In this document: positions 53,849 to 64,000 of the stretch, piece by piece
Layout of the letters: every line of letters starts with the position of its first letter
Numbering within the stretch: the first letter of the stretch is position 1
Origin: Endomychus coccineus
Lineage: Eukaryota; Arthropoda; Insecta; Coleoptera; Endomychidae
Length of the DNA: 64,000 nucleotides
Assembly (NCBI GenBank): GCA_958510875.1
Contig: OY294070.1
Span: 23,241,631 to 23,305,630 of the forward strand
Reading direction: 5' to 3'
Translations under genes and position numbers: made by a program
The notes under the pieces: generated by a model
Told to the model about the DNA's origin: nothing
Database searches by the model: none
What the model saw: the letters and a program-made list of their open reading frames with translations, nothing else

Positions 53849-55335
53849 CAGGATTCCTCATAATAGACTACCCATTTTAATATTTGAATGAAAATTTTTT
53901 TAGTTAACAAAACAAACTTTTTCTCACTAAATTACAGCTAACTCTTTGGGATTTATGGTAACTCATAAATATTTGGCTAATTTAATTCTAACTTTTAAAA
54001 ATCACGTCTTCTAAATGACCTCCTCCAACTTCAACACATTTTTCAATAGTAGATAAAAAGTGGTTCATTACACGGCATAGCAAATCTTCGCCTATTCCTT
54101 CAACTTCTTCACGAATTCTGACTTTCAGTTTCTCGATTGTACCTGGACGACTCGCAAACACTTTGGCTTTTCAATATCCCTACAGGAAAAAATCGGGTGC
54201 CGTTAAGTCGGGGGACTTCGAAGGCCAAGGCAAATCTCCGAATCGAGAAAAGAGTCGGCCATTAAACATTTCTCGCAGGACCCTCATTAAGTTTCTGGCA
54301 GTATGAGCTGTTGCCCCATCTTGTTGGAATAGTAAGGCATTGTTTAGTTATCCTCGTCTATTGAATTCTGGAATGAGAAATCTCTCTAGCATATTAACGT
54401 AGCGCTCGGATGTTACTGTTACAGTGCGGTTATTTTCATCCTCAAAAAAATAAGGGCCAATAATACCAAAAGATCCTACTCCATACCACACAACAACTTT
54501 TGGATTATGGAGGTTCTGTGTAGAGATTTAACGAGAATTTCCATTTGACCAGTATCTAGAATTCTGTTTATTGACCATCCCGTTCAAATAAAAATTTGCT
54601 TCGTCGGTCATTAGGAGACTGTGAATTGCTCCTTGATGTGAATACAAAAATTCTTGAAATGCTAACCTTGCTTCTTTATCTTGATTGCTAAGATGCTGTG
54701 CCATTTGGTATTCATAGGGATGAAATTTTAAATCCCTTTTAAGAATTCGATCTAAGCTTCCCTTCGAAATTCCTAAGATAAGGGTTTGTCGATAAGCAGA
54801 CCTTTTAGGACTTCTCGTAAGCGCGATTCTATCTCGTTCAATACTTTCTGGTGTACGAACTGTTCTTCGACATCCAGGCTTCTTCAAATTTTGGACAGAA
54901 CCATTTTCACGCCAATGACGAACCCATAACTTAACAGTTTTACGATTTGGCGCGTGACCCCTATTGTTGTTATTAACCTGACGCCGGAATGCACGCTTCT
55001 TCTTCTTCTACCGAATTGCTTCTTATGTAAGTTTCTACACAAAACACAAGTTGTTGGACTGAGTAATCCATGAAAGTTCAAACGGATGTTGAAATAATGT
55101 CTCAAAGCAAAAAAATTAAATAATTATTGATGAAAACTAACAAACTTCTCGTAGAAAAATGGCGTTCCACGAAATTATTAATTTAAAATTTATTTGTGAC
55201 AGGCGCCTACTTGATTAATAATTTACATTAATCCCAAAGACTACAGAAGGTAATCCCACAGAGAACAACCTATTTAGTTATCTCTTAGGGAATTCATTAA
55301 TAATATAAAATGGGTAGTCTATTATGGGGAACCCA
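53849..55335 (-). mobile_element. Compact ITm transposon with short inverted repeats
   Basis: TA at 53847-53848 and 55336-55337. Ends CAGGATTCCTCATAATAGAC and the inverse of TGGGTTCCCCATAATAGAC share ATAATAGACTACCCATTTTA. At 1487 bp it is smaller than the long-TIR elements elsewhere. It holds a broken transposase on the minus strand and lies just upstream of a 5'-truncated mariner. Confidence 0.85.
53989..55105 (-). pseudogene. ITm transposase (maT/Tc-like), frameshifted
   Basis: 55105-54890 in broken frames shows RRRSVHSGVRL near the N-terminal linker. 54887-54528 is open: KKPGCRRTVRTPESIERDRI, YRQTLILGISKGSLDRIL (second HTH), KFHPYEYQMAQHLSNQDKEA, LLMTDEANFYLNGMVNKQN with the first Asp, RYWSNGN. 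After a frame break come VVVWYGVGSFGIIGPYFFED, LLFQQDGATAHTAR (second Asp), WPSKSPDLTAPDFFL (third Asp about 36 residues on), and ECVxVGGGHLEDVIF to a stop at 53989-53991. Triad kept; about two stops and one or two frameshifts. Confidence 0.85.
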
Positions 55336-55343
55336 TAGATTAA

Positions 55344-56465
55344 GATTTTCAGACTGTCATTCAGTTTTGTTTTGACACCCATCGAAAGCAAGCAGCCTTG
55401 AAGATTTTTGGTAAACAGTAAATCTTGCGTAGAAAAAACCCTACTCAAACCAAAGCATAGCTTGTTAAACATTTTGTAGACTCCTCACCATCGATTGGAA
55501 CGATTCACAAGTGGTTTACTGATTTTCGTTGTGGTAGAATAACCACAAAGGACGCCGAACGTTCTGGTCGTTCAATCGAGGTCACAACGCTCGAAATCGT
55601 CGATAAAACCCGTGGTATGATATTGGACGATCGGCGAGATAAAGTGCACGAGATTGCTGAGGCTATGTCCATCTCAACCGAACGGGTATGGAACATTTTG
55701 CATAAATTTTTGAATACGATGTCAGATGTGTGCCGCATTTGTTCTCTGTTGACAATAAGTGCGACCGTGTGACAACTTCAAAAGAGTGTTTGGCGATGTT
55801 CAAGCGCGATAAAAAGGACTTTTTGCACCGTTTCGTAGCCGTTGACTGAACATGGATTCATCACAACACACCAGAGACCAAAGAACAGTCGAAACAGTAG
55901 ACTTGTCCTGGCAAATTGAAGCCGAAAAAGGCCATAATGGGTTTACCGGCCAACAAAGTCGTGGCGACAAATTTTTGGGATGCACACGGTATCGTCCATA
56001 TCTATTACCTTTAAAAGGTCAAAATGATCACCGGCATTTATTATGCAGAGCTGTTGGATCGATTTGACTCCGATTTGATGAGAAAGCGGCCGCATTTGGC
56101 AAAGAAAAAAGTGCATTTCCACCACGCGCCGGCGCACATGTCCGCACTCGCAATGGTAAAATTGCATGAATTGCGCTGCGAATTGGTTCGTCATCCACCA
56201 TATTCTCCAGATTCAGCCCCCTGCGATTTTTATCTATTTCCAAACTTGTAGACATGGTTCGGCGGAAAGAAATTTGGCTTCAACGATGCGGTCATTCCTG
56301 AAACAAACGACTATTTTGAAGGATTGCCGAAATCGTATTATTTGGACGAGATCGAAAAATTTGGAAAATGGTTCGACGAGGTGTATCGAACTACAAGCAG
56401 ATTATGTTTCGACCAAATAAATCATTTCTGGTTTCATTTTTCAGGGACTTTTCAGCTTGCCCTCG
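55344..56465 (+). pseudogene. mariner transposase, 5'-truncated element
   Basis: DD34D-type mariner. Frames give GTIHKWFTDFRCGRITTKDA, ERSGRSIEVTTLEIVDK, DDRRDKVHEIAEAMSISTER, then VD-stop-TWIHHN where E of DETW is a TGA, QRPKNSRNSR in a shifted frame, LLDRFDSDLMRKRPHLAKKK, HHAPAHMSALAMVKLHELRC and VRHPPYSPDSAPCDFYLFPN, which holds the third Asp. The end gives KWFDEVYRTTSRL and a 3' terminus GGGACTTTTCAGCTTGCCCT before TA at 56466-56467. The 5' terminal repeat is absent; sequence begins next to the ITm at 53849-55335. At least four frame breaks. Confidence 0.87.
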
Positions 56466-56765
56466 TAAGTTTAAGTAAGTTCACCGTGTGTCGAAGCATA
56501 TCGTGTTTTATTTTACACAGTTATTCAGTGTAGTGTTTATTTTTATAATTTTATAATATTGTATCTTACTATTGTTTTATTATTTTTTAAGAAGAAATTT
56601 AATTTTTTGTTGCATTTTATGAATAATAGGCAAATAAAAGTTTATATTCATTCATATACCTACTGATATAGCTCGTGTTATTTTGTTTTGCTTCACCTAC
56701 GAAAAGTTCTGTGAATGCCCATGATTAACGGATTGGACAAAGCGCGTTAAAAAAATGAACTTACA

Positions 56766-58515
56766 GTCCAGTAAATGAAGCCCAAAACCGACCTGATTAA
56801 CTACACTTTTTTCTTATGGACCGATTTTGATCTGTGAGGGACCATTCGATCCGTCTTGACACCTAGATCAAAGGTAACCACTTTTGGTCCTTGTCAAATT
56901 GTTTATTTTGTTAATAAACAATAAATAGTGACAGAAAAAATTTTAAACGCTATTTTCCATTGATTTTAAGCTGGTAGAGGGAATTTTTCTATTTATTTGA
57001 CCGATAAACGATGTTTATTCAATGTTTATAACAATTTGTTGATTACCAATTTTACAAAAAAAATCAAAATTTCCTAAATATTCGAGATAAGAGTTACTTT
57101 GTGATAATTTGGACGTTTTAAACACGAATTTGATGTTCATTTTTCAATTAGTAATTAGTTAATAAGCAATTTGTTAATTATCGAATTAGCAAAAAAATTA
57201 AAATTTTCTAAATATTCGAGTTTAGAATCTTTTTCGAATAACTTAAACTCACTGAACAAGAATTTGATGCCCATTCTTCAATTAGTTGCTAATATAATCA
57301 ATGAACAATTTGTTGATTAACAAATTAACAAAAAAATAGAGATTTTCTAAATATTCCAGATTATAGTCAATATCGGATAATTAGGACCTTGATAAATGTT
57401 TTTCATATCTTGGAAAGGTTATATTCTGAAATAAATAGAAAAAGACCATTCGAATTATATTCAAATTAGTTTTAATTAAATGAAGACAAAATTTTGAAAT
57501 AAAAATTTTGTCTTAATTCAATTAAAAGTAATTTCAATATAGTTTGAAATATTTTTTTTAAATTTAATCCTGAATATAACCTTCCCTTGATATGAAAAAA
57601 CATTTATCCAGGTCCTAATTATCCAAAAATTACTCTAATCTGGAATATTTAGAAAACTCTTATTTTTTTGGTAATTTGTTAACTAACGAATTGTTCATTA
57701 ACTAATGCTATCGACAGGGGGGCAGGTAGCTCAGTGGTAGAAGCATCGATCTTCTAATCACTGTGGCTGCCGGTTGCGGGTTCGAATCCAGCAACTGCGG
57801 AATTTTTCCGATGGCCCGAGAAAGTGGTGCAGCAAGATACAATGGGCTGTCAAGCCCAAGTGTCATCGTGACTGCCCTGGTTGCGTGATCGAGTCTACCA
57901 CACGAGGTAGAGTGTTTAGTGGGTATATCTGAGGGGACTTCCACACTACCTTATGGGATGTTACAGGACCATAAGGTGCCCATAAAGGGTTTCAACCACC
58001 TCGAACCCAAAAAAAAAATGCTATCGACAAATATTTAAAAAATTGACATCAAATTCATGTTTAGCAGATCCGAAATATCCTAAGGTGACTCTAATGTCTA
58101 ATATTTAGATAACTCATATTTTTTGTTAATTTTTTAACTGAGAAATTGTTTATTTACCAATTATAATAGCAACTAATTGAAACGTAGACATCAAATTCAT
58201 GTTTGGGGAGTTAAAGTTATCCGAAAATGATTTTTTTGTTAATTATCAAATTAAATTGTTATGAACATTGGATAAACATCGGTCGGATCGGTCAAATAAA
58301 TAAAAAATACACTCTACCTGCTGAAAAATCAATGAAAATAGAGCTAAACATTTTTTTCTAATTATTTATTGTTTATTAACAAAATAAACAATTTGAAAAG
58401 GACCAAAAGTGGTAAGCTTTGATCTAGATGTCAAGACGAATCGAATGAACCCTCACATATCAAAATCGGTCCATAAGAAAAAGAAATTGTGATCAAGTCC
58501 CCGGTTTACTGGACT
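56766..58515. repeat. Third foldback element, SINE-interrupted
   Basis: Ends AGTCCAGTAAA (56766) and TTTACTGGACT (58515). Arms match inward: TTCTTATGGACCGATTTTGA near 56813 with its inverse near 58466; CCAAAAGTGGT-type text near 56880 and 58405; GATAAACGATGTTTATTCAA near 57002 with ATAAACATCGGTC near 58270. Within the arms, ~145-bp units recur (AAATTTTCTAAATATTCGAG / TGATGTTCATTTTTCAATTA type). No coding motif. A SINE lies near the centre. Confidence 0.8.
57717..58016 (+). mobile_element. tRNA-derived SINE, copy 3 (full length)
   Basis: About 300 bp with box A TAGCTCAGTGGTAGAAGC and box B GGTTCGAATCC in a tRNA head (57721-57795), a body shared with the SINEs at 30672 and 6712, and a poly-A-like tail. 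Flanked by a 13-bp duplication AATGCTATCGACA (57704-57716 and 58017-58029). Minus-strand open frame 57708-57944 is a shadow. Confidence 0.95.
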
Positions 58516-58699
58516 ATTATCAAACCTATGTCTAAAGCTGTGGTTATTAGAATTGTGATATAATCAATCCATTTATAAAACAAACCTTCAGTTCCATGTT
58601 CTATTGAGTTTTCCATTAAGGCCGGGTAGATGTTAAAATTGAATAAAACAAGTTGTGTGTGAGATATCAACGAATTTTTTGTTTTACTTGAAATTCCTA

Positions 58700-59695
58700 T
58701 TAATGACATTATGTGTGAAATATCACATCGTTTAAATGGCCGCCGCGGCTTCGGTGGGTGGCGCGCATTCGAGAGGTCCAATTTTCGACGATTCTGGCGC
58801 ATAGATCAGGTTGAATTTGAGCAATGGCACGGGTTATGTTGACTTTAAGTGCACCGGTCGTTTGCGGCATATTGGCATAGACCTGCGACTCAAGGAAATA
58901 CAACAAAAAAAATCTAACGGGGTCAAATCGCACGATCTCGGTGGCCAGTTCACGTCGCCTCTGCGTGAGATAACCCTGCCCTCGAATCGCTCGTGCAAAA
59001 TGTCCATTGTGGCATCAGCTGTGTGGCACGTGGTGCTGTCTTACTGAAACCATATATCGTCCACATCCATATAGCGCTCTCCATTGACGGTGATGACAAT
59101 GCCATCGTCGTTTTCGAAAAAGTACGGACCGATAATGCCGCCGGACCACAATCCATACCAAACAGTGACTTTCAGCGGATGCATTGCCAATTGGTGGACC
59201 TCGTGCGGATTGGCATCGTCCCAAATCCGGCAATTTTGCCTGTTGACGTACCCATTAATCCAAAAATGAGCCTCGTCGCTGAAAATGATTTTTTTTGTTG
59301 AAATCGGGGTTTGCTTCCAACTGCTCCAGAACCCAGTCAGCGAACTCACGGCGTTGTCTATGGTCGTTTACCTCCAGCTCCTGGGTCAGTTGGATCTTGT
59401 GCGGGTGTAGACCTAAGTCCCGTCGCAATATTCGCCAAGTTGAAAGGCCGAGTTCTTGTGCGCGGCGCGGAATTGATTACCTCCGGTTCTCCTGCACACT
59501 CTCGTGGACAGCGGGGATGTTTTCGGCAGATTTTACATTTCTTTTACGTACAGGTGTTGGCTGATTGTGCAGTCGACTGGGAAGGACGACCATGCAAACC
59601 GTAAAATGGGCGCAATGCGCGCATCGTTGCCACAAGAGAATATCCATTTTGATGATAAAGTTTAATCATTTGAACGCGTTCTTCGACACTGGAAC
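58700..59695 (-). pseudogene. ITm transposase, near complete but broken
   Basis: Minus strand. About 59600-59400: WRILRRDLGLHPHKIQLTQE then LEVNDHRQRREFADWVLEQL in shifting frames. 59349-59041: KKIIFSDEAHFWINGYVNRQ with the first Asp, IWDDANPHEVHQ, VTVWYGLWSGGIIGPYFFEN, VNGERYMDVDDIWFQ, directly before the second Asp. Between ERY and DVDDIWFQ a stretch of about 15-20 residues expected in this family is absent. Further down QDSTTCHTAD follows; the third-Asp region near 58930 reads RFDPVRFFLLYFLESQVYAN, so the usual WPPRSCDLTPLDYFLWG motif is degraded. C-terminus ARIVENWTSRMRATHRSRGG, HLNDVIFHT ends at 58709. GC content is higher than in the flanking DNA. Confidence 0.8.
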
Positions 59696-61137
59696 TTGCC
59701 TCGGTGATTTGTCTTGAGTGACTGAATAATAAACAATAGATTAGACAGATGCAGCCTAATTAACATGGCTTCCATGAATTGTCAAAATCTACCCGTCCCT
59801 ATTGGAAAATCCACTATTATTATTTGGATGAATATATTCCGGACTTATGGTGTTTTGTTGATATTTGTTGTATGCTGGTACCTACAATGCAAAACTAATT
59901 AGATACATTCCCATTAATTGATGAAATAGGAACGTAAAACGCCACTTTTCGACCCATATAGACTTCAACACCCTCGTTAATCCAAATTTGGGAGATTGAT
60001 TACAAGAATCTGTCAATTAAATCCCAATAAGCAATCCGATTTCTATAAATTTTCAAATGTCGGGCGATTTAACACAAACCATCGATGCGTAAAAAACGAA
60101 ACAGAAGTGGTTTAGTTATAATTTCATAACAATTATTATCTTGTCTTGACCATAAATGAAAAATTCGAAAGAGATCGTTCGAGAGACAATGGCATTCGTA
60201 CGAGAGAATAGAACGTGTATACATGAAAACGGTGGGTTGTTCGTCCCCGGATCAAAGGTCGATCCCTCGCATATTCAGAACTACTGAACATATTTTATAT
60301 CGACGTGGCAATGTCCAAGCACAAAACCACTTGTTATAAATCATAGTTACGGCCTCTATGTCACAATATCGATATGGCCTTAAGCGGTCTCCGTTATACG
60401 TCGTGTAACTACAAAACGGATGACCACGATTCCGAATCCACGATACGACGCTGGTCTTCCTATAATTAGTAGTTCATCAATATTGAATCGACTTAATACC
60501 GTCAATGTCTTGTCTAAACATCAAATATTTGTATATTGGAAGTGATTCAAAACGAGCGGATAAATATTGGTGATATAGAATTACGCGGGGAATAGTCCAG
60601 TCAATGAGGGGATTGGTTTCATCTCTTATTTGAGTTTTACGAAATCAATTTCGATGATACCTTGTACAATGTGTTAGTAATGACGTCAATAATAGGAAAG
60701 GTGAAAAAAATTAGATGCGGAAACGACCTAAAGGGGTAGTATCACGCGTTCCACAACTATGGTCATAAAATTCTGAAAAATGGGGAAGGGAAAATGTGGA
60801 AGGAAGAAAAAATTCAGGTGAATAGATGATCGAAAAACAATTTTTGTACATTCTCAACTTTTATCTCAAGCGAGTTTTTCCGAAAAAATAAATATGGAAA
60901 ACCAACCATTTTCGAATCAAAAAAATTGAAAAAGTTCGACTTTACACATCGAGTCCTTTTGAACAGTTTTGTTAACAAGCATATTTGCAGAGTTACAGAC
61001 AGGTTTTCGCGACGACAAAAGTACAAAATTTTTGATACATTATAAAATATCAAACAATTCGTGAAATAGGTTGAATTTATATGTATTATTGTGAAACAAT
61101 AATACATATTCCTGAAAAATTAAACAAGAAATGATTT
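59696..61137. other. No recognisable feature
   Basis: AT-rich, about 1.4 kb. An open 97-codon minus frame (60814-61107) has no family motif. No inverted termini, tandem array or RNA gene seen. Confidence 0.45.
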
Positions 61138-61335
61138 AGTTGGTCAAAACTTTTTTTATTCCTCAACATAATCACCTTGTAGCCCGATACACTTCGTTTT
61201 TCTAATTTTTCGATTCCCTCCAAACAATACAATTCCGGCAATCCTTCATAATAGGCGTTTGTTTCAGCGATGACCTCATCGTTGAAGACAAATCTCTTTC
61301 CGCCGAGTCATATCTTCAAGTTTAGAAATAGATGA
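61138..61335 (-). pseudogene. mariner transposase C-terminal scrap
   Basis: Minus strand reads in broken frames LFLNLK, GGKRFVFNDEVIAETNAYYE, GLPELYCLEGIEKLEK, then basic text and an element-like end near 61138. This matches the C-terminus of mariner transposases. It is a separate lineage from the other mariners here (LYCLEGIEKLEK wording). It abuts the LINE scrap at 61340. Confidence 0.65.
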
Positions 61336-61339
61336 GCAA

Positions 61340-61431
61340 GTCAAAATGGGAGATACGTATAGCCACGTACAGAATATGAATTACGGTGTACCACAAGGCT
61401 CAGTCCTAGGACCTGTACTATTCCTAATATA
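61340..61431 (+). pseudogene. LINE RT scrap, cut by an ITm element
   Basis: Encodes VKMGDTYSHVQNMNYGVPQG then SVLGPVLFLIY, the GVPQGSVLGP palm motif, and stops abruptly at the TA (61430-61431) where the ITm element starts. The expected INDL continuation would lie beyond the window if the insertion is simple. Confidence 0.7.
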
Positions 61432-62060
61432 CAGGATGTTCTATCTCAGACGAGCCACCCCGTATATTTCTTAAACCATAGTGAGTGGAAAAATCTCCCG
61501 AAACATGTCGAATGATTTTGTTTGGGGGTCATCTTTTGACGTATATTTGAGGCTTGAACGAGCAACCCCCTAATAGGGGGCGCTTCAACCCCTCAAAATT
61601 GAATAGGGGAGAGGGGTTGAGTGATACGTCATTTGAAAGGTCTTGGAAGCCTCTTTACAACGGTGTATGAAAAACGTAAATTTGATGAACCGTTTTCGCC
61701 AAAAATTTGCGTGTTTAAATCAAATGTTCAAATTGTCCTCCATTGAATTCCATACAATAATACATTCTCTCAAACTAATAAATAAAAAAACGGCAAAACA
61801 TTTCCTTATGTTGCCTTCATTTTTTGTTCTTAGGTGTTTATCTGGTTTTAACGTTTCTTCGATCATTTCATGATTTTAATCAATCTGTTGAGTTACTACT
61901 TTGCTGATTTGTTTAAAATTTTAAAAAATATGGTGTACACATTGCAAGAACGTGTTGAGCTGGTCAGCCTTCATTACCAAAATCAGAATTATGACCGAGG
62001 GGCTGCAAGGATATGTAACAAAAACCATCCTGAACGTAGCGTTCGCCATAAGTACGTAAC

Positions 62061-63579
62061 AATATAATAAGATTCTTGACCCAGTATGAATTATATAAAA
62101 AATTCTCGGGAATTAGGTCACATTAACACTCTGTTATAAATGTTCATCTTTACGTACGTTTCGGTCTCACGACCATCATCAGAAGACTTATTTTGTTAAA
62201 AAGGGGTTAACTAAAACTAATTAGTACAAGCGTCCATATCGCACAATCTTCAATCAAAAAGCTCACGCCGTCGAAACGAACAGAACCACGAATAATCGAA
62301 AATTGTATTGTTAATATTAAAGTATAGATTTTTTTGTAACAAGAAACCACTGTTAAGTAATATTCTCATAATGTACAAACGCATATTGCTGAGGTCTCAA
62401 AGCAACTGAAGTTCTAAGCTATTTGTTTGTAATAACACGACTCAGAGTAGATTTATGACGTACTTGAAAAGGTTTTAGACCTGCATTGGAATTTAGTTTA
62501 CTTTGAGCGTTCTTCCTAAAATATACTTTTAACATTATAAAGACGTATGTAGGAATTTGCAAGAGTTTTAATTAATCAAGTTAGTATAAATCTGACTCAA
62601 TCCTTGAATATCATTCCTATGATTTACAGAATTTGAATCCCTTTTTATGTGAATCATCTCCAGGATAGATCTTTTATAATAAATGGTTTCTTTAGTTAAA
62701 ATATTAACATTTTTGTAATCAAATTGATGGTTATAATCAAAACAGTGCTTAGCAAGGGCGGTGGAATTTTCTAAGTTATTATTTCTTGTGCTATACTTAT
62801 GGCCGTACATTCTTTTTTGTAAATATTGTTTAGAGATTCCAGTATAAGTTCCATCACAATCTAAACAATTTAATTTATATACTGTGTGGGTTTGTTTATC
62901 TTTAGGTATTACAGGTTTTAGATTTGAGAAATATTTCCCAACACAGTTAGTAGGTTTATGCGCAACATTTATATCGTACTTTTTCAAACATTTCTCAATT
63001 TTTTCTGAGGTCTCCGGAATGTATGGTAAAGTTATATAATTGTCTGTATTACCTGTTATGTTATTTTTATAAGAAGAACCATTATAGATTTTGTTTATTC
63101 TCTCTTTAATGATAGGATTGTAGAAAGTTTTTGGGTAGCCATTCATTTCCAATGCATTACGAACAATTTTTAAATTTTTGGGACGGTCCTCTGCGTGGGA
63201 TAATTTTACCGCGCGGTCTATGAGGCTGGGTCGTGCTATTACAAACAAATAGCTTAGAACTTCAGTTGCTTTGAGACCTTAGCAATATGAGTTTGTACAT
63301 TATGAGAATATTACTTAACAGTGGTTTCTTGTTACAAAAAAATCTATACTTTAATATTAACGATACAATTTTCGATTATTCGTGGTTCTGTTCGTTTCGA
63401 CGGCGTGAGCTTTTTGATTGAAGATTGTGCGATATGGACGCTTGTGCTAATTAGTTTTAGTTAACCCCTTTTTAACAAAATAAGTCTTCTGATGATGGTC
63501 GTGAGACCGAAACGTACGTAAAGACGAACATTTATAACAGAGTGTTAATGTGACCTAATTCCCGAGAATTTTTTATATA
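62061..63579 (-). mobile_element. Penelope-like element, copy B, with ~375-bp inverted repeats
   Basis: 1519 bp, flanked by AGTACGTAAC (62051-62060 and 63580-63589). The first ~375 bp (about 62068-62444) recur inverted at about 63203-63575, so the element is bounded by inverted terminal repeats, one of the arrangements known for PLE. The body is nearly identical to copy A. Copy A keeps only ~95 bp of the inverted end. Confidence 0.92.
62568..63200 (-). CDS. PLE GIY-YIG endonuclease half, copy B (partial)
   Basis: Open frame nearly identical to copy A, starting in family sequence at about LIDRAVKLSHAEDRPKNLKI; upstream codons to 63248 come from the inverted repeat. It contains YITLPYIPETSEKIEK, HTVYKLNCLDCDGTYTGISK (GIY-YIG), QKRMYGHKYSTR and ALAKHCFDYNHQFDYK. 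Truncated about 45 residues further in than copy A, so no RT palm. The frame is intact to the stop at 62568. Confidence 0.87.
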   Translation of the reverse strand, partial: SHAEDRPKNLKIVRNALEMNGYPKTFYNPIIKERINKIYNGSSYKNNITGNTDNYITLPYIPETSEKIEKCLKKYDINVAHKPTNCVGKYFSNLKPVIPKDKQTHTVYKLNCLDCDGTYTGISKQYLQKRMYGHKYSTRNNNLENSTALAKHCFDYNHQFDYKNVNILTKETIYYKRSILEMIHIKRDSNSVNHRNDIQGLSQIYTNLIN

Positions 63580-64000
63580 AGTACGTAACGGAATTGATTT
63601 CAAAATTTGTGGAGACGGGTTCAGTAATGGATAAAAAAAGGGCACCCATTGGAATTGTTAATGATGAAGGAGGACAGGCCCAACTTATGCCAAACACGCA
63701 ATCTGTACGACAACTTTCTGCAGCTTCCGGTATTAGCCAATCTAACGTTTTCAGAATTTTACATAAGCACAAGTTCCATCCGTACAAAATTAAATTAATT
63801 CAGGAATTAAATGATGATGATTGGGATCGAAGGCAAGAATTTTGCGAAATTATGGTCGAGCGTATCAACAATAACCCAAATGTCTTGTATAACGTTTGCT
63901 TTTCTGACGAATGCACGTTTTTACTTAATGGAGAGGTTAACCGGCATAACTATTTCGAGAAGCTCACACTCAACATCGTGAAAAGCTAAACGTTTGGGTA

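Larger units (their letters stand above)
61930..63989 (+). pseudogene. ITm transposase (DUF4817-like HTH), split by PLE
   Basis: ATG at 61930. VYTLQERVELVSLHYQNQNY and AARICNKNHPERSVRHKYVT run up to the insertion at 62061; removing the PLE plus one target duplication restores the frame exactly, giving KYVTELISKFVETGSVMDKK. Then TQSVRQLSAASGISQSNVFR (second HTH), ILHKHKFHPYKIKLIQELND, NVCFSDECTFLLNGEVNRHN with the first Asp. A small frameshift near 63950 ends the open frame at 63989; REAHTQHREKLNVW continues in another frame to the window edge. The other catalytic residues lie outside. Before these two hits the gene looks to have been whole. Confidence 0.88.
61432..64000 (+). mobile_element. 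ITm transposon, runs off the window, PLE-interrupted
   Basis: Starts CAGGATGTTCTATCTCAGAC after a TA at 61430-61431, a typical left end. About 500 bp of leader precede the transposase. A PLE (62061-63579) lies within the gene. The right end is not in the window. Confidence 0.85.

Noticed and set aside
57721..57795. Functional tRNA-Arg gene
   Set aside because: Box A and B are good but the anticodon stem does not pair, and a SINE body with target duplications follows. It is the SINE head. The same holds for 30885-30955.
59295..59604. Plus-strand open frames of 89-97 codons
   Set aside because: They are shadows of the minus-strand ITm transposase, favoured by its higher GC.

Overview
This is AT-rich animal DNA, almost certainly from an arthropod and most likely an insect. 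The evidence is the mix of mobile elements: mariner, hAT, MULE, Penelope-like elements, Crypton-like tyrosine recombinases, several non-LTR retrotransposon (LINE) lineages, a tRNA-derived SINE, and many IS630/Tc1/mariner-type (ITm) transposons whose transposases start with a DUF4817-like helix-turn-helix. I see no bacterial-style gene and no convincing host gene. Nearly every recognisable protein is a transposase, reverse transcriptase or recombinase, and nearly all are broken.

Layout, left to right. 0.3-2.4 kb: decayed LINE with RNase H. 3.4-5.7 kb: hAT copy 1, minus strand. 6-8.6 kb: two decayed LINEs, one carrying a SINE. 10.1-13 kb: mariner split by a 2.4-kb foldback element. 13.9-16.3 kb: ITm transposon with ~475-bp terminal inverted repeats (TIRs) and a spliced transposase. 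16.3-17.7 kb: LINE pieces, one split by a solo LTR. 17.8-19.4 kb: 162-bp satellite in a 650-bp tetrameric higher-order repeat. 20.3-24 kb: LINE pieces with a deleted hAT inserted. 24.2-31.3 kb: two tyrosine-recombinase elements, one split by a Penelope-like element (PLE), the other carrying a SINE and an internal duplication. 31.3-34 kb: ITm transposase cut off by a second foldback with ~155-bp internal repeats. 34.1-37.6 kb: MULE with an ITm element inside. 38-39 kb: small foldback and a hAT tail. 40.1-41.6 kb: LINE. 42-45.1 kb: three PLE pieces. 46.9-51.2 kb: ITm element with hAT copy 2 inside. 51.8-56.5 kb: tandem duplication, mariner pieces and another ITm element. 56.8-58.5 kb: third foldback with a SINE inside. 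58.7-59.7 kb: ITm transposase. 61.3-64 kb: LINE interrupted by an ITm element, itself interrupted by a PLE.

The window is a layered graveyard of insertions. Many junctions have exact target-site duplications, so the order of events can be read: hAT into ITm, SINE into foldback, PLE into recombinase, PLE into ITm into LINE, LTR into LINE. The density suggests heterochromatin or a small-RNA source locus, but that is inference. The most interesting material is the pair of tyrosine-recombinase elements with inverted ends and a palindrome beside the 3' end, the higher-order satellite, the three foldbacks, and the frame break shared by the two hAT copies. Boundaries without a stated duplication are approximate.
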